Source: Filosporella fistucella
Taxonomy: Eukaryota > Ascomycota > Leotiomycetes > Helotiales
Length of the DNA: 64,000 bases
Direction: 5' to 3'
NCBI GenBank assembly: GCA_030077755.1
Contig: JAQJZZ010000001.1
Coordinates: forward strand, 248,001-312,000
In this document: positions 46,988 through 59,214 of the stretch, piece by piece
Numbering within the stretch: the first letter of the stretch is position 1
Layout: the number at the start of each line of letters is the position of its first letter
Program-made: the position numbers and the translations under genes
Notes under the pieces: generated by a model
Seen by the model: only the letters and a program-made list of their open reading frames with translations
Databases searched by the model: none
What the model was told of the DNA's origin: nothing

Positions 46988-48117
46988 ATGTCCCAATATG
47001 GTTTGACAACATGGTATACTGGAGAGAAAGCCGAAGTTGAGTAAGTAACAAGACCTCGATGTCTACGAAATAGCGACTAAAACCAAAGAACAGCATCGTG
47101 TTTGTTCACGGCCTCCGTGGGAATCGGGAAACAACATGGACGAAAAACGGTGTTACGTGGCCAAACGAACTTTTGAAGGAAGACATTGAGCAGAGTCGAA
47201 TCATCAGTTTCGGGTATGACTCGGGTGTCGTTCACAGTGACACAGCAAAGGTTACGCAAGGAAGCATGGAAGGCGATGCTCGCAGTCTTTGCTCCCTCCT
47301 TGCAGAGATGCGGAGCGCCGACAATACGGTATGTCGACAGTAATCGACCATTGTGAATACTTCATGCTGAGTATTGTCTAGAGCGATCGTCCCATTATCA
47401 CAGTAGCCCATTCACTGGGTGGCCTTGTATGCGCGCAAGTCATAGTTTCTGGTGATAGAAGTTCTTCAGACCAGAGCATCAATCAGATATCGAAAAACAT
47501 CAAGGGAATGGTGTTCCTAGGAACACCATTTCGTGGTTCCAAAGTTGCGTCGTATGGAGAAATTATCAGAAGGATTTATAATGTTGTCAAGAAGACGGAT
47601 CAGACAACCTTGAAGACTCTGGAACCAGATTCGGAAGAACTCAAATTCCTTCGGAGTGCTTTCCCGGAAGTTCTGAGAAAGCGACTTGATACAGAAGGAA
47701 GAATCGGGGTGGTTTTTTTCTATGAGACGCTGCCAACCTTTAAAATCCAAGTCCGTATAATTCATGCGCTGTACCATGCCGCTGCTGACTGACTTCAATC
47801 AGATTGTCAGCGAAGAATCAGCGACTTTCCCAGGAGTGGGTGAAATTTTGCCCATCCGTGCCAATCATTTGGATATCTGCAAATTCGATTCTGACGATGA
47901 TGACGGATATACGGTCGTGAAGGGAAAACTACTGCAGCTGATCAAGGGAAAGACGATTGTGCAAGAAAAATCAGTAAGTCAAGTAAAGGGAGCAACACAA
48001 CTGATGCCTCTAACACTTCAATAGTCTGAACAGCACACTATAAATGTGTATGGAAAGGTCGTACAATTTGTGAACGGAACGCAAAACAATTACGGCGATA
48101 TGAATATAACAATGTAG
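46988..48117 (+). CDS. SesB-like alpha/beta-hydrolase (predicted lipase/esterase effector)
   Basis: Serine hydrolase of the SesB/PGAP1-like group that fungi use as NLR-linked cell-death effectors. Exons 46988..47040, 47094..47328, 47382..47750, 47803..47973 and 48025..48117; introns 51-53 nt; 306 residues. The start MSQYGLTTWYTG is found only through the 53-nt first intron and matches family N-termini. Oxyanion region VDIVFVHGLRG (17-27), nucleophile Ser107 in TVAHSLGG, MVFLGTPFRGS downstream of it, and catalytic His241 in ANHLDICKF. The last exon encodes 30 residues, 277-306, ending NGTQNNYGDMNITM, a probable amyloid signalling motif matching the NLR. No membrane segment or NB domain is fused to it, so it is a stand-alone effector. 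I infer that the NLR activates it by amyloid templating; the lipid substrate is unknown. Confidence 0.9.
48025..48117 (+). other. C-terminal amyloid-like motif on its own exon
   Basis: The last exon encodes only the Asn/Gly-rich tail after the hydrolase fold: TINVYGKVVQFVNG followed by TQNNYGDMNITM. Two YG turns sit between short alternating hydrophobic strands. Location at the effector C-terminus is canonical for amyloid-controlled fungal cell-death pairs. Confidence 0.6.
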
Positions 48118-48593
48118 GGCAAGGGCTTGCAAGTCCGTCTCCTCACCATGGTGTGAGCCGATTTTGCTGTACTCTGTTGCCTTGTTGGAAGTTACTCCAT
48201 TAAAAAATGGGACCACAGTCTGGTACGAACTTTGGGGAATGTTATAGGGGTCACAAGTACCTGCAGCCCACAACAGCATGTCTTGATTTTGATAAAATTC
48301 AGCCGCTTGGCGTTTTGTTACTGCTTTAATTCTAGCCAACAAAATGAATTGAAAAGTGCGATGACGCACTCAAAATTGATACCTTCCAAGATGCTCATGC
48401 AAATGCCCTGACACGGCGACAAATCGAGACACCTTCAGGTGAGGAGCCTCACGGGCGTTGCACTGCCCCTCAGCCCCCAAATGCCCACACCACAGATCCT
48501 CGCCGAAATGTTCAGTACTTTTCGTGGTAGACCAGCAATTCAAATGGACTTGTGTTCCCTCTTTTTTCCCTACCAATTTACCGTTCGAAAATC
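48118..48593. other. Intergenic
   Basis: 476 bp between the hydrolase stop and the next start codon. Minus-strand open frames overlap it but show no motif. Nothing else seen. Confidence 0.5.
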
Positions 48594-49720
48594 ATGTTGT
48601 TACATCCGTACATAGCATTTTGTATCCTTAACTTTCCTCATGGAGGTGCTGCCCACCCGGCACTTGGACTCGCCATCGGGTTGGGTGCAGGCGGTCCGCT
48701 TTTTCTAGTGGGAATGGCTGTAGTTGTTATTGGAACCATCGTCGGGGTAAGTTCAGGCATATCGCATCCTGGCAAACCACTGACTAGAGGCAGACTGCCA
48801 TGGTAATCGATCGCTCACAAACAACTCCTCGACGACGTCCCTCCCTTCGACCATCTATTAGAAATGAACCTCCAGACCCTGGTGACATCTCACAGGACGA
48901 AGAGGAAGATGCCGCAGACGCTCCATCGACCCCGGTCGCAACAAAAGTCGTTCCTCAGATTCCATTCTCCCAAATATTGCCAGGAGGAAGTGATCTAGAC
49001 ATTGCGTCTGTCGAACCTCCGAGATGTGCTCCTGGTCCTGGCAGCACACCCCGCACCGACCTCACCAATCCATTTAGCACGCAAAAGAGCGCATCGAGTC
49101 GCACCTCGGAAGATGATACGAGTACTGTCGTACCCGATGATCGTGATCGAGACATAGTGGAAGCGTCGAGTCAACCGCGAGACATTATGTTTCCAAAGGC
49201 ACCACTAGGTCGGTCTTTTGAATTGAAAGGAGTTGGCAGCAATATGGTGGGCATGGACAACAGCATACCTACTGAAGTGTCGATGCCTCGTATTCCAATA
49301 TATCGAGTGAAATCGGACGAGATTGTCACTGGAAGTGTTGGAAGTATAACCCCTCGAGACGCAGATGAAGGTAAGATTACGGGTGTCGTAAATGCACGGT
49401 CGCATGCTAACTCCGCTATAGAAAGTGCCGGCTCAGGCCGCTCGAAGGCGAGCTCCACAGCGAGCCCGCGTAGCTGGTCTGGAGACTCACTTGGTTCTGT
49501 TGGCTCTTCCGTCGAGGAACGAACCAGAGAAACAATGCGATTAGCACGATCGGAGGCTTTTAACAGAACACCTCGACAGGCTGACTCGGGATCTCAAGAT
49601 GCATTTGTCGAGCATCGGAGCGAGCTCACTGCCAAATTGGCACAGAATCTCCACAGCATTGAGAGGACAATTGAAGGTCATGTTCCCCTGGTCGAAGATA
49701 TGGCAATGGCAGTAGCGTAA
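48594..49720 (+). CDS. Predicted small membrane protein with long disordered tail, unknown function
   Basis: Not recognised. Exon 1 is 48594..48746, the intron 48747..48793 (47 nt, GTAAGT...GGCAG). Exon 2 runs from 48794 and probably has a second intron at 49371..49421 (GTAAGA, GCTAAC branch, TATAG), giving 342 residues; if that 51-nt segment is retained the frame stays open and the product has 359. The first exon supplies a hydrophobic N-terminus and a Gly-rich membrane helix, HPALGLAIGLGAGGPLFLVG continuing MAVVVIGTIVG. The rest is Pro/Ser/Arg/acid-rich and probably disordered, with a short helical end near ELTAKLAQNLHSIERTIEGH. I infer a single- or double-pass membrane protein with a cytoplasmic regulatory tail. 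It lies tail-to-tail with the IleRS gene. Confidence 0.65.
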
Positions 49721-50156
49721 ACATGAAGTAAAGTTTGTATTTTTATGTGATGATTTGGGATGAGGCTTGATTGATACTGGCCGGAGTTTGAAGAAGATAG
49801 AAAAGATACCCAAGGAGCGGCATTTGACAGGAGTAATTATATGGACAAGGCTTGGAACAAATTTGAGGAACAAATTCAAGATAGGTGGAACAAATATATA
49901 TATATATATATATATAGAGCAAATACGACATGACTTTTGGTCACATATCACAATATAGATCTCGACCTACAGGCTACAGGAATTGGTTTTCGAGTCGAAT
50001 CAAGCAGATGTTTGAAAGTGAGAATACGATGCCATCCCCATCCACCGACGAACAGGCTTAAAGTAATATAGTCCAGAACAGGAAAGGGGTATTGATTTCA
50101 GTCCAAACTCCAAGCCTATGCCACACTTTATCCGTGTACTATGTTACATTACAGAT
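49721..50156. other. Convergent 3' intergenic region with AT microsatellite
   Basis: 436 bp between the stop codons of the membrane-protein gene and ISM1. Apart from the microsatellite at 49894-49916, nothing recognisable. Confidence 0.55.
49894..49916. repeat. (AT)n microsatellite
   Basis: 23 bp of uninterrupted AT dinucleotides between two convergent genes. Confidence 0.95.
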
Positions 50157-53100
50157 CTATTCTTTCACCACTTCTTCACATCGTCCACAAAGTTCATCCT
50201 CCTTAGGAGAAACATATCTCCAACATCTTGGGCACTTATGGTCAATTGCTGGAAGGACCCAGCATTCTTGTTCCTTGCCAAAGACTGTAAATGATGCAGT
50301 GTACTTCCATGCCGCTTCAATAGCTTCTCCTTGGCCAAAATCTACATCCGAAAGGACGAAGATATTTGCCAATTCGTCCGTATAGCGATCAAATACTTCC
50401 CTCGCAGCCTCATCAAGTCTAAGAACGGCACGAGATTCTAGCGATGACCCTATCACCTTGGCTGCTCGTGCCTGTTCTTGTGCTGACTTGATGGCCACAT
50501 TTGCAGAGTGCAGGATTTGTACATCTGCGAAAAGTGTTGAGTCTAGCGAGTATCGATCCGGAGAGACGATGGGATCATTTAGAGTACGGTGAAAGGGATG
50601 GGTCATTTCTTCTGCTTTCATCCACTCCGGCCGGTGATCCCAAGCTTCTTCAACTAAGTGTGGAGTGATTGGAGTTAACATTTGTAAGAGTCCTTGAAAA
50701 ATACTCTCAACCACACCGCCACCATCGCCACAGTACAATCTATCCTTTGCAGCTTCAAGATAGAACGCTGAGAGATCGGCATTGATCCATCTGTTGATTG
50801 CATTGATGCCTTTGTAGAACTCAAAATTCTCGTACGCAACTGCTACCTCATTCATCACAGCATTTAGCTGAGCAAGAGCGATCTGATCCAGTTTGGTGAT
50901 TGGTGCAGTACGGCCAGTTTGGTGCATTGATCCCAAAAGCATCTTTAGCATCATGCGATATTTGAGCAATGCCGAATGATTGAATTGAAGTACAGATGGA
51001 CCAATAACGACATCACGTGTATAATCACTGCTTGCCGCCCATAATCTGAGGGCATCAGGACCGAGAGCTTGGGTGCCTGCTTGACCACCTTTCTTCTTGG
51101 CTACCTTTGCCTATAGGAGCGATTAGTACATAAGCGTCGCTGAAAGGGACAGGATTCAGGGACGAAGTTAAGGAACATACGGGAGGCAGCAATGAACCGT
51201 CAATGATCTGGTCCGGAGCAATGGTATTGCCAATAGATTTAGACATCTTCTTCCCATCTTGATCAAGAGTAAACCCGTGGGTGATCAAAGTCTTGAACGG
51301 TGCCAGATTTTTGCCTGACGCAGCGGTATGGGTTAGCAAGCTTGATTGAAACCATCCTCTATGTTGATCTGTGCCTTCGAAATAGACATCTGCTTGCTGA
51401 TCTGTTTGCGTCCAGCTTGTGCCACTATCAAACCAGACATCCATAGTGTCCTTTCCACGTCTGAATGTACCATTCAGGCCCTGTACAATCCAAGCTGGGT
51501 CGTCTGCGGGGTCGCTCCACCAAGCATCAATGCCGCGTTCATTGATTGTAGAGATGATATGGGTGATACTGTCGTCTGTAAGTATGGCACCCCCTTCATC
51601 ATTATATAAAGCCGGTATTGGAACACCCCAGGCTCGTTGTCTGGAAATACACCATTCACTCCTGCCCTTGACAAAACTCTCGAGTCTAGCTCGGCTACTT
51701 TCAGGGATAAATTTCACTGGCTCGAGAGACTGTAAAGCTTTATCCTTCACATGCCCGACATCAGCGAACCACTGCTCTGTTGCTCGAACTATTACTGGAA
51801 GTTTAGTGCGCCAGTCATAAGGGTATTTGTGCGTGTATTTGTGTACCGCAAGAACGCTGTCTCCAAGGAGGTCGAGCACCGCTGCACTTCCACCCTCTGA
51901 GCTGGCATCTAGGACCGATTTCCCTTCTAAAGCAGCTGGATTATCAGGCAAAGCTGCATCAGTGAAACATCCGTGGTCATTGACAGGTGCATCAGCTTGT
52001 ATTCCTAGCCTTACACAGACTTCATAATCATCCATGCCATGCCCTGGAGCTAGATGAACAAGTCCGGAACCAGAATCTGCAGAAACGAAGTCGGCATGGA
52101 TGACTGGCTGCAGGTCTGAATCATTTCCACGGAGGAGATTCCGATATAATGAGCCTTCAATATCTTTTCCAAGTATTGATTCAACAACAACCTCGGGAGA
52201 TTCGGCCTGGGAATCTTGATGGATGAGTTTAACAAGCTGTGGAACTCTGTATTTCGCCACCAGTAGTAAGTCAGAACCATTCTTCAACACCGAATATTCT
52301 AGGTCTGAATGAACAGCAATTGCCCGATTCGCAGGTAGGGTCCAAGGAGTGGTGGTCCAGATAACGGCTGAGAGCTGTCGACCTGCTGGTAACCTCGCCC
52401 GGAGCGATTCTGTTAGATTCTCCAGAGGGAATTTGACATATGCCGTTTGTGACACATGTTCATTATTGTATTCCAATTCAGCTTCTGCCAATGCCGTTCT
52501 GGATGATATACTCCAGTAAACAGGTTTGTATCGTCTAAAGATGAGGCCATGCCGGACCATTTCTTGGAAAACTTCCAACTGCTTTATCTCGAATGACTTG
52601 TCCATTGTTTTCCATGCTCTGTCCCAGTCGGCCATAACCCCCCATTCTCTAAATCCTTTCATTTGTTCCTTTACGGTCTTCGTTGCAAGCGATCTAGCAG
52701 CCCGCCGAATTCCAATGGCGTCGAGGATAGTATCGCCATCTTTACTCTTTTCTCGCTGCTTCTCAAGAGCCTTGATTTCGATAGGGAGACCATGGCAATC
52801 CCAGCCTGGCACAAATACCACTCTGCAACCTGCCAGTTCCTCTGTCAGTATACCATAAGTACTCTTCAACTGCTGCAAAGCTAACCTTGCTGTACTTTCA
52901 CTCGACAAATGATATCCTTCGTAATTTTGTTCAACGCATGTCCGATATGTAGACTCCCGTTCGCATATGGTGGTCCATCATGCAATATAAATGGCTTCTG
53001 GGCAGACCTTTCCCGGCTCTGCCATTCGTATAGGTCATCCGAACATCGCTTGAGATATTTTGAGTGATCTGCGGGTTGAGGCCGAGGACTGGAAGGAGAC

Positions 53101-53213
53101 TCAGACTTCCATTTAAGCCAATTGAGGCGATCTTTGGAGAATGCTTACGGGAAAGATGATTTTGGTAATCGTAATGTCGACGACCAGGACTTTGCAGTGC
53201 GAGCAGACAACAT
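50157..53213 (-). CDS. ISM1: Mitochondrial isoleucyl-tRNA synthetase
   Basis: Class I synthetase that charges mitochondrial tRNA-Ile with isoleucine. Exons 53149..53213, 52886..53088, 51181..52829 and 50157..51110; introns 60, 56 and 70 nt; 956 residues. The start [20 protein letters not shown] is basic and Ser-rich like a mitochondrial presequence. It is only linked to the enzyme by removing 53089..53148, which contains stops. The HIGH motif is HIGH at 68-71 in [22 protein letters not shown] at 617-621, the editing/CP1 entry at [16 protein letters not shown], and catalytic-fold [14 protein letters not shown]. The C-terminal zinc knuckle has Cys932, 935, 947 and 950, [19 protein letters not shown], as in bacterial-type IleRS, which separates it from the longer cytosolic enzyme. 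Upstream open frame 52931..53308 in another frame is not the N-terminus. Confidence 0.97.
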
Positions 53214-53559
53214 CTCAGATGCACTGTCGACCCTGGAATTTTTCCAATATCGCGAAGATTTGGGAAACCGCGAATTAAGGCAGCAAGTGAACGGTAAGGC
53301 ACCAACAATCGAGCTCAACGTAGTGCAGCGAATGGTTGCTGATTGGAAATACAGAAAGGCGGCAGCTCATGAAGTACAGTGAAACTCACTTTATTCATGG
53401 TATAAAATATCCGATTTTAAATCTCATGCCTGTTCTAAAAACGGTACCCAGTCTTTGCAGAAAACAGCGCCCCATCCTGCTGGTTATCCTCCCAGTCTAT
53501 TCCTGAACACCATCCCCATGCTAGTAACTTCTGTGCAGATTCACAAATATGATCCCATC
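53214..53559. other. Intergenic between PHAF1-like gene and ISM1
   Basis: 346 bp; holds the ISM1 promoter and the 3' end of the upstream same-strand gene. No motif noted. Confidence 0.5.
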
Positions 53560-55171
53560 TTAAAAAATTGTGACTCCACTAACCGTTCCAATCTTCAATA
53601 CCTCAAATACTAATCCCGGGAATCCGAATAGGGTCGTGTTACCCAGCCCTCTAACATCGCCAGTCCCAGCAGGATCGATTCTCTTTCCACCAACGCTGTC
53701 TTCCCAACCCCCGAGTAACTCACAACTACTGCCCGGACTGTCTCCCCAGTCGCGATTCAGCACCATTCCTCGTTGGCGAGACCTTGCCTCTTCTGCATTC
53801 TTGTAGATACTCTTCCACTCATCATGTAGTCGCTGCTCTACATCTTTGAACGGCGTTTCGGAATTCACTACATGTTGTCTCTTTTTTGGCTTCAAATATT
53901 CAATTTCCCACCGACATCTTCGATGCCTATTGAACGGGTAGGATCCTGGGACGTTACCGTGAATAATGACTTTCGATGCGACGAGCCGATTTGATGCATC
54001 GGCGGGGATAAATCCGTCATCTACACCTTCACTTGCTGATCGGTTTGATGGAGGACATTGGGAAGGGGTACTTGGGCTTGAAAGTAAAACATCAAACCCA
54101 TGATAGAAATAATTGTAGAAGCACTCTCCAGATACGTTGCCAGCGACTTCGCCATCTTCATCCTCGTCCTCGGAGTCATCGGTAGCTGTGTGGGCGGAGG
54201 ATTGATCTGTATCTGTCGAGTCATCCTGTCTCGCCTCACTCTCTGATCTTGTATGTGACCTTGAAGGTGGACGGGCCTTATGGATCGACATACGTTGGTC
54301 ATTCTTTCGATAGATTGCGTCTGGAGGGCCAAGTGCAGATACTAGCTCTTGCGGTGCAGTTGAGCCAAGTTTTATCCAAAAGGGAGAAACACCATCTGGT
54401 CGGATCAGCTCTAACCTTCCCTCACCATGTATCTTCACAAGTCTAACTTCATCTGGAACTGGCTCGCGGTTCTTCATGAGCGTAATGAAAGCTTCTCGTG
54501 GATCCATGGTTTGAATAAACAAATTATCTCTTGCATCTGGCCACGAGTCTCCACGAAATATCGCCATGGACGCAGCAGGATGACTAGATGCCGAGGATAG
54601 TAGTGAAACAAAATCCTTCTTAGGCGACCATGCTGATAATGATAGAGGGAAGGAAAATGCTACTCCCGGATACGATAAAATATATAAACCCATCCCGGTC
54701 TCGTCTCCTGCCTCTGGCTCAATGTACTCGCCAGGAAATGTAGGTCCAAGTAGGCGGTTGTATATATGCCGAAATGTTGGTCCTGAGAGGCCATCCGGCT
54801 GTGGAGAAGCTGCTGCTACAGTAGTTCCATGTCGCAGCACTTCCTTATCCTTGTAGGTGAGAAGACTCTTCGTGAAGTCTAATACTTCGATCAGGCGCAG
54901 CCGTTGCTCAGGACCGTCAAATCGTAAACGCAGGCCATTCGTAGGGAGGTTGAGAATTACAGGTTCCTTGACTGGCGCAGATTGTTCATATATGAGATCA
55001 AGTTTAGGGTATCGCTGGGGTTCAGCCTTGAGTCGTGTTAGGATATCGTGGAGTGAAGCACCCAGAACTAAGCTCTGGTTAATAGTGCCTTGCCTAAATT
55101 GATCGACAAGAATACTCACCCAAAAAACCTAGAGCCTGTCCTGGGTGAACTGTAGCTGTGAATAGCGACAT
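53560..55171 (-). CDS. UPF0183/PHAF1-family protein
   Basis: Fungal member of the UPF0183 family, whose animal protein PHAF1 (C16orf70) is described as a phagophore assembly-site factor in autophagy; the fungal role is inferred. Exon 1 is 55120..55171, the intron 55068..55119 (52 nt, GTGAGT...CTTAG), exon 2 53560..55067; 519 residues. The conserved N-terminal core appears across the junction: HPGQALGFLVLGASLHDIL, then ILNLPTNGLRLRFDGPEQRL and RLIEVLDFTKSLLTYKDKEV. The middle has GPTFRHIYNRLLGPTFPGEY and GVAFSFPLS, and further on WIKLGSTAPQELVSALGPPD, the family's second landmark. Residues about 285-340 are a Ser/acid-rich insertion, probably disordered. A conserved block, CFYNYFYHGFDVLL, follows. 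Start MSLFTATVHPGQ is the only in-frame ATG near the core. Divergent from bimC. Confidence 0.85.
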
Positions 55172-55559
55172 ATTATCATTAGCAACGTTCGGGAGCCAGC
55201 AGAGGCAGATTCCTCTGTCTTTCCGGATGTAGAGGGGTTGTTTGTGGTTGAAGATGGTGAGGCTGGATGACAGGAGAAGTGGGGCGTAGTTGCTGTGCCA
55301 ACGTTAGCGTTTCGATGTTTCCTCTTTGATGCTCGTGAAAGCAACAAATTCCGACATCGAAACCGACATCACTGAATCGCATTCTCGACAGCGCAGAACT
55401 CCTTGTGATTCAATACCAAAGTGATATTGATAGTCAAATTTCGATTCACAAAATCGAAAACTAATTGCAAACGCGTGCAACACAGACATTAGCGGCACAA
55501 AACAACGCGCACCGACAGCGCATCTTTCCACCCATAATTGAGAGCGCATCTTCAATCGC
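55172..55559. promoter_or_regulatory. Divergent promoter, PHAF1-like gene / bimC
   Basis: 388 bp between two divergent start codons. Nothing distinctive beyond this arrangement. Confidence 0.5.
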
Positions 55560-58500
55560 ATGGCAGGAATTCCTCGGCCGGCTTCAGTCGCGCCTCAAAA
55601 AAGAACCATGCGTCCTCCACCAAGACCTTCAGCAGCCAGATCACATTCTGTTGCGCCTCAACGACCTGGCGCAATATCACCAGCGGAATCGGTGGTCTCA
55701 ATAGCAACCACAGCAGGAGGAACGAAAAGGAAAGAAAGGGACTTTGAACATGATGATGAAGAGACCAATATCAATGTGGTGGTGAGATGTAGAGGGAGAA
55801 ATGAACGTGAAGTGAGGGAGAACAGTGGAGTGGTACTTACAACAGAGGGTGTGAAGGGCAAGAGTTTGGAGCTTTCAATGGGTCCCAGCGCGCTCAGCAA
55901 CAAGACTTATCACTTTGATAAGGTATTCTCTTCGGCAGCGGACCAAGCCATGATCTATGATGATGTGGTTACACCACTTTTGGATGAGGTGAGTTGCTTT
56001 CATTGAAGTAATTGCTGTTCGCTAACGTTTTCAGATGCTCGCGGGGTACAATTGCACTATATTCGCATATGGACAAACAGGCACAGGAAAGACATATACT
56101 ATGTCGGGTGACATGAGCGACACTTTCGGCATGCTCTCCGATGCAGCAGGAATAATCCCTCGAGTTTTACATTCGCTATTCAACAAGCTGGAAATTGACG
56201 ATGCGGAGTCTTCAGTAAAATGTTCATTTATTGAACTTTACAACGAGGAACTCCGGGATTTGATTTCACCTGATGACCATGCGAAATTGAAGATTTATGA
56301 CGATAACAGTAAAAAGGGACATTCTGCTACAGTCGTTCAAGGAATGGAGGAATGCCATATCAAAAGTGCTACAGAAGGAGTGAAACTCCTGCAGCACGGG
56401 AGTCACAAGCGCCAAGTTGCAGCAACAAAATGCAATGACCTCAGTAGCAGAAGTCACACCGTTTTCACAATCACTGCGTTTATTAAAAGAACAGGAGATA
56501 ATGGTGAGGATTATGTTAGTGCTGGAAAATTGAATCTTGTGGATTTGGCGGGTAGTGAGAACATCCAACGCAGTGGAGCCGAAAATAAGCGTGCGGCGGA
56601 AGCAGGTTTGATCAACAGAAGTTTGTTAACTCTTGGTCGAGTTATCAATGCTCTTGTTGATCGCTCCATGCATATTCCGTATCGAGAGTCAAAACTTACA
56701 CGACTTCTTCAAGATTCTTTAGGAGGCCGGACAAAGACATGTATTATTGCTACTGTATCTCCTGCGAAAAGCAATCTGGAGGAAACTATTTCGACACTGG
56801 ATTACGCCTTCCGAGCCAAGAACATTCGAAATAAACCTCAGGTCAATCAAATGATCAACAAAAAAACACTTTTGAAAGAATTCACATTCGAGATTGAGAG
56901 ATTGAAGAGCGAGCTCATTGCTACCCGGCAAAGGAATGGAGTGTACCTCACAAATGAAAATTATGAGGAAATTATGGTCGAGAGCGAATCAAGGAGGATT
57001 CTTAGTGAAGAACAAGCTGCCAAGATTGAAGCGATGGAAATTAACCTCAGGAACAAAGTTCAAGAACTCTATTCGCTAACTTCAAATTTCATGAATTTGA
57101 AGAAGGATAATGAGAGTACAAGAGCCGCTTTGGATGAAACCAAAACTGTTCTTGAACAGACGGAATTCGTCCTGAATGACACTCGCCAGAATCTTGCGGA
57201 AGAAACAATGCTGAGGAAAGCACACCAAGAAACTGAGGAGCAGTTGAATGCTGTCAGTACTGAGCTGATTTCGACACTCGGCAGGACGGTTCACGATGTT
57301 GGAGGACTTCACGCTAAGAACAGAAGAAAATCGGACCTCCAATCGTTAAATCGCAACAAATGGGGTCTTTCACAGGCCCAAGTTTCCGAAGTCACGAGCA
57401 TGGTTGAAAGTCATGTTGATGAGTTCCGAGTTCAGCAGGAAGAACTGATGGCTGCTGTTTCTGAAAGGATGCAATCTTTTGTTGCAGAGGAACTTGGAAA
57501 GCTTGCTTCTAGTCAGGCATTTCTAGAAGAGAATGTTGCAGCCTTTGAAGGTTCCGAGAAGGAGGTTGTGGAGCAAACGAATTCATCCAAGGAAGAGATG
57601 GATGCTGTACTAGAGGAAATCAAAACACTTCGAGAGGATGTGAAGACCCGGGTAGGCGAGGGCCTCCAAGGGATTTCGGTTGCAGCCGAACGCATTTCTG
57701 CCGAAGTAATGAGCGAGTTGGGTGCATTTCATACTCAGGTAAATTGAAACCATCAAAATTGATATCACTGCTAATAATTTGTAGTTGCACACTTCATATA
57801 GCTCACTTGGCCGAGATTTCAAGACACTCTTTGAAGATTTGCTAAAGCACGTTCATTCGCAGAAAGCAGAGGCCGATTCTCTACGTCAGCAATTAGTGAC
57901 AGCAAGTGAACTTGCAATGCAGTCAAATATTGCCGCTACCACAAGACTGGACGAGGTGCTTCGTGAGGAGCGAGAACAGGCCGCCTCAGATCGTCAGAAT
58001 TTGTTATCCCAAATCACGAGCTTGTTCATGTTACAGGGTGAGAGTCAAGATGCACGCCTGGGATCTAAGATCGAGGAGGTTAAGAAAGATATTCTGGCAT
58101 CAAAAGACAGCTTTGAGGCAGCTCAAATTGAATACGGTCTAGGAATGGATGCTTGGGGTGAAAAAGAGGGCAAGCTTGTTGAGGAAGTTTTAAGATCGCG
58201 TGAAACTTTGAAGAGCAAGTTGAAGGAAGATTGGGTGGTAAGTACTCCGAAATCTTATCGCGCTCATGCTCATACTTTTAGGCTGCCAACAAACATAATT
58301 CTTCAATACAGCTCACCACAAAATCCGTACACGCCGAAACTGTACGCATCGTCGATGAACAAATGAAAGATATCGAGACTAAAATGGCGGCCCTTGATGA
58401 TTTTGTTACCCGTGCTCAATCTCAAAATGCTCTTCACCAAGAAAGTCATGTTCGATCATTGGACAACCTTTCCGGGACTGTGAAATCATCTTACTCCAAT

Positions 58501-59214
58501 ATTGGTTCACATTTTACTTCAACATACGAAAGAATCCGGGACCTTGGCGAAGAGATGTCAATTAAGACAGCTACACTTCAAGAAACACTCGTACCTCTCG
58601 ATTCGATCCTTCGTCAGCCTCTTTCCAGTCTTCGTGAGAATATTACGAATACTACGATACAGGAATACGAACCAACCGGCGAAACTCCTCAAAAGATTCA
58701 ATACACATTCCCGACTGAACTTCCTCGAACACAAGACCATGAGACACTTTTGGCTGCACTTCGCAAACCAATGACTATCGATAGTCCAAGTAAGAGAAGC
58801 CCAAGCAAGAGTATGTCCTCTATGGTTCCTGTTGTATTCAATGATTCGCCATCTCGTATGCCATCTCATATTCGCCAATTCTCTCATTCTCTTGGAGCAT
58901 CTGCTTTCCGGAACAGTAAGATGGAAACGGATGAGCGTCCTACAACTAGCGGAGGCTCGGGACTGAGAGAGATGGACGTCAATATTCCATCCTCAAGTAT
59001 CGCGGCCGTGTCTTCTCCAGATGAGGTCATGACTGGTACCAATACTGCAAGTAGCGTCCCAAGCTTTAAGAGGAGTGTTAGCGCAACTGGCAAACTACCT
59101 GTTCTAAAACACAAGAAGAGTGTCGTTGCTTTGGAGGGGAGAGAGAATGTTAGTTTATTACCTGCACAAAGTACAGGTGGAAGGAGGAGGAGTCCAAGAG
59201 TTAATGGGTCATGA
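55560..59214 (+). CDS. bimC: Kinesin-5 (BimC/Cut7/Eg5) spindle motor
   Basis: Plus-end-directed homotetrameric kinesin that slides antiparallel spindle microtubules to separate poles in mitosis. Exons 55560..55988, 56035..57738, 57785..58237 and 58282..59214; introns 44-46 nt; 1172 residues, normal for fungal kinesin-5. A 70-residue basic/Pro-rich head precedes the motor, which opens ETNINVVVRCRGRNEREVRE. P-loop FAYGQTGTGKTYTM (K162 in the Walker lysine position), switch I NDLSSRSHTVFTI, switch II LNLVDLAGSENIQRSGAENK, neck ALDYAFRAKNIRNKPQVNQ. Coiled coil follows for about 550 residues. The BimC box is at about 990-1012 (PTGETPQKIQYTFPTELPRT), with the Cdk1-type Thr-Pro at 997, then a Ser/Lys-rich tail with SPSKRSPSKS. 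No damage seen. Confidence 0.97.

Noticed and set aside
46846..47040. 64-codon open frame as the start of the hydrolase
   Set aside because: It is in a different frame from the hydrolase exon. MSQYGLTTWYTG from 46988 joins correctly to exon 2 and matches SesB-type N-termini.
52931..53308. 125-codon frame as the IleRS N-terminus
   Set aside because: It is not in frame with the catalytic core. The 65-nt exon at 53149..53213 and a 60-nt intron restore both the presequence and the conserved stretch.
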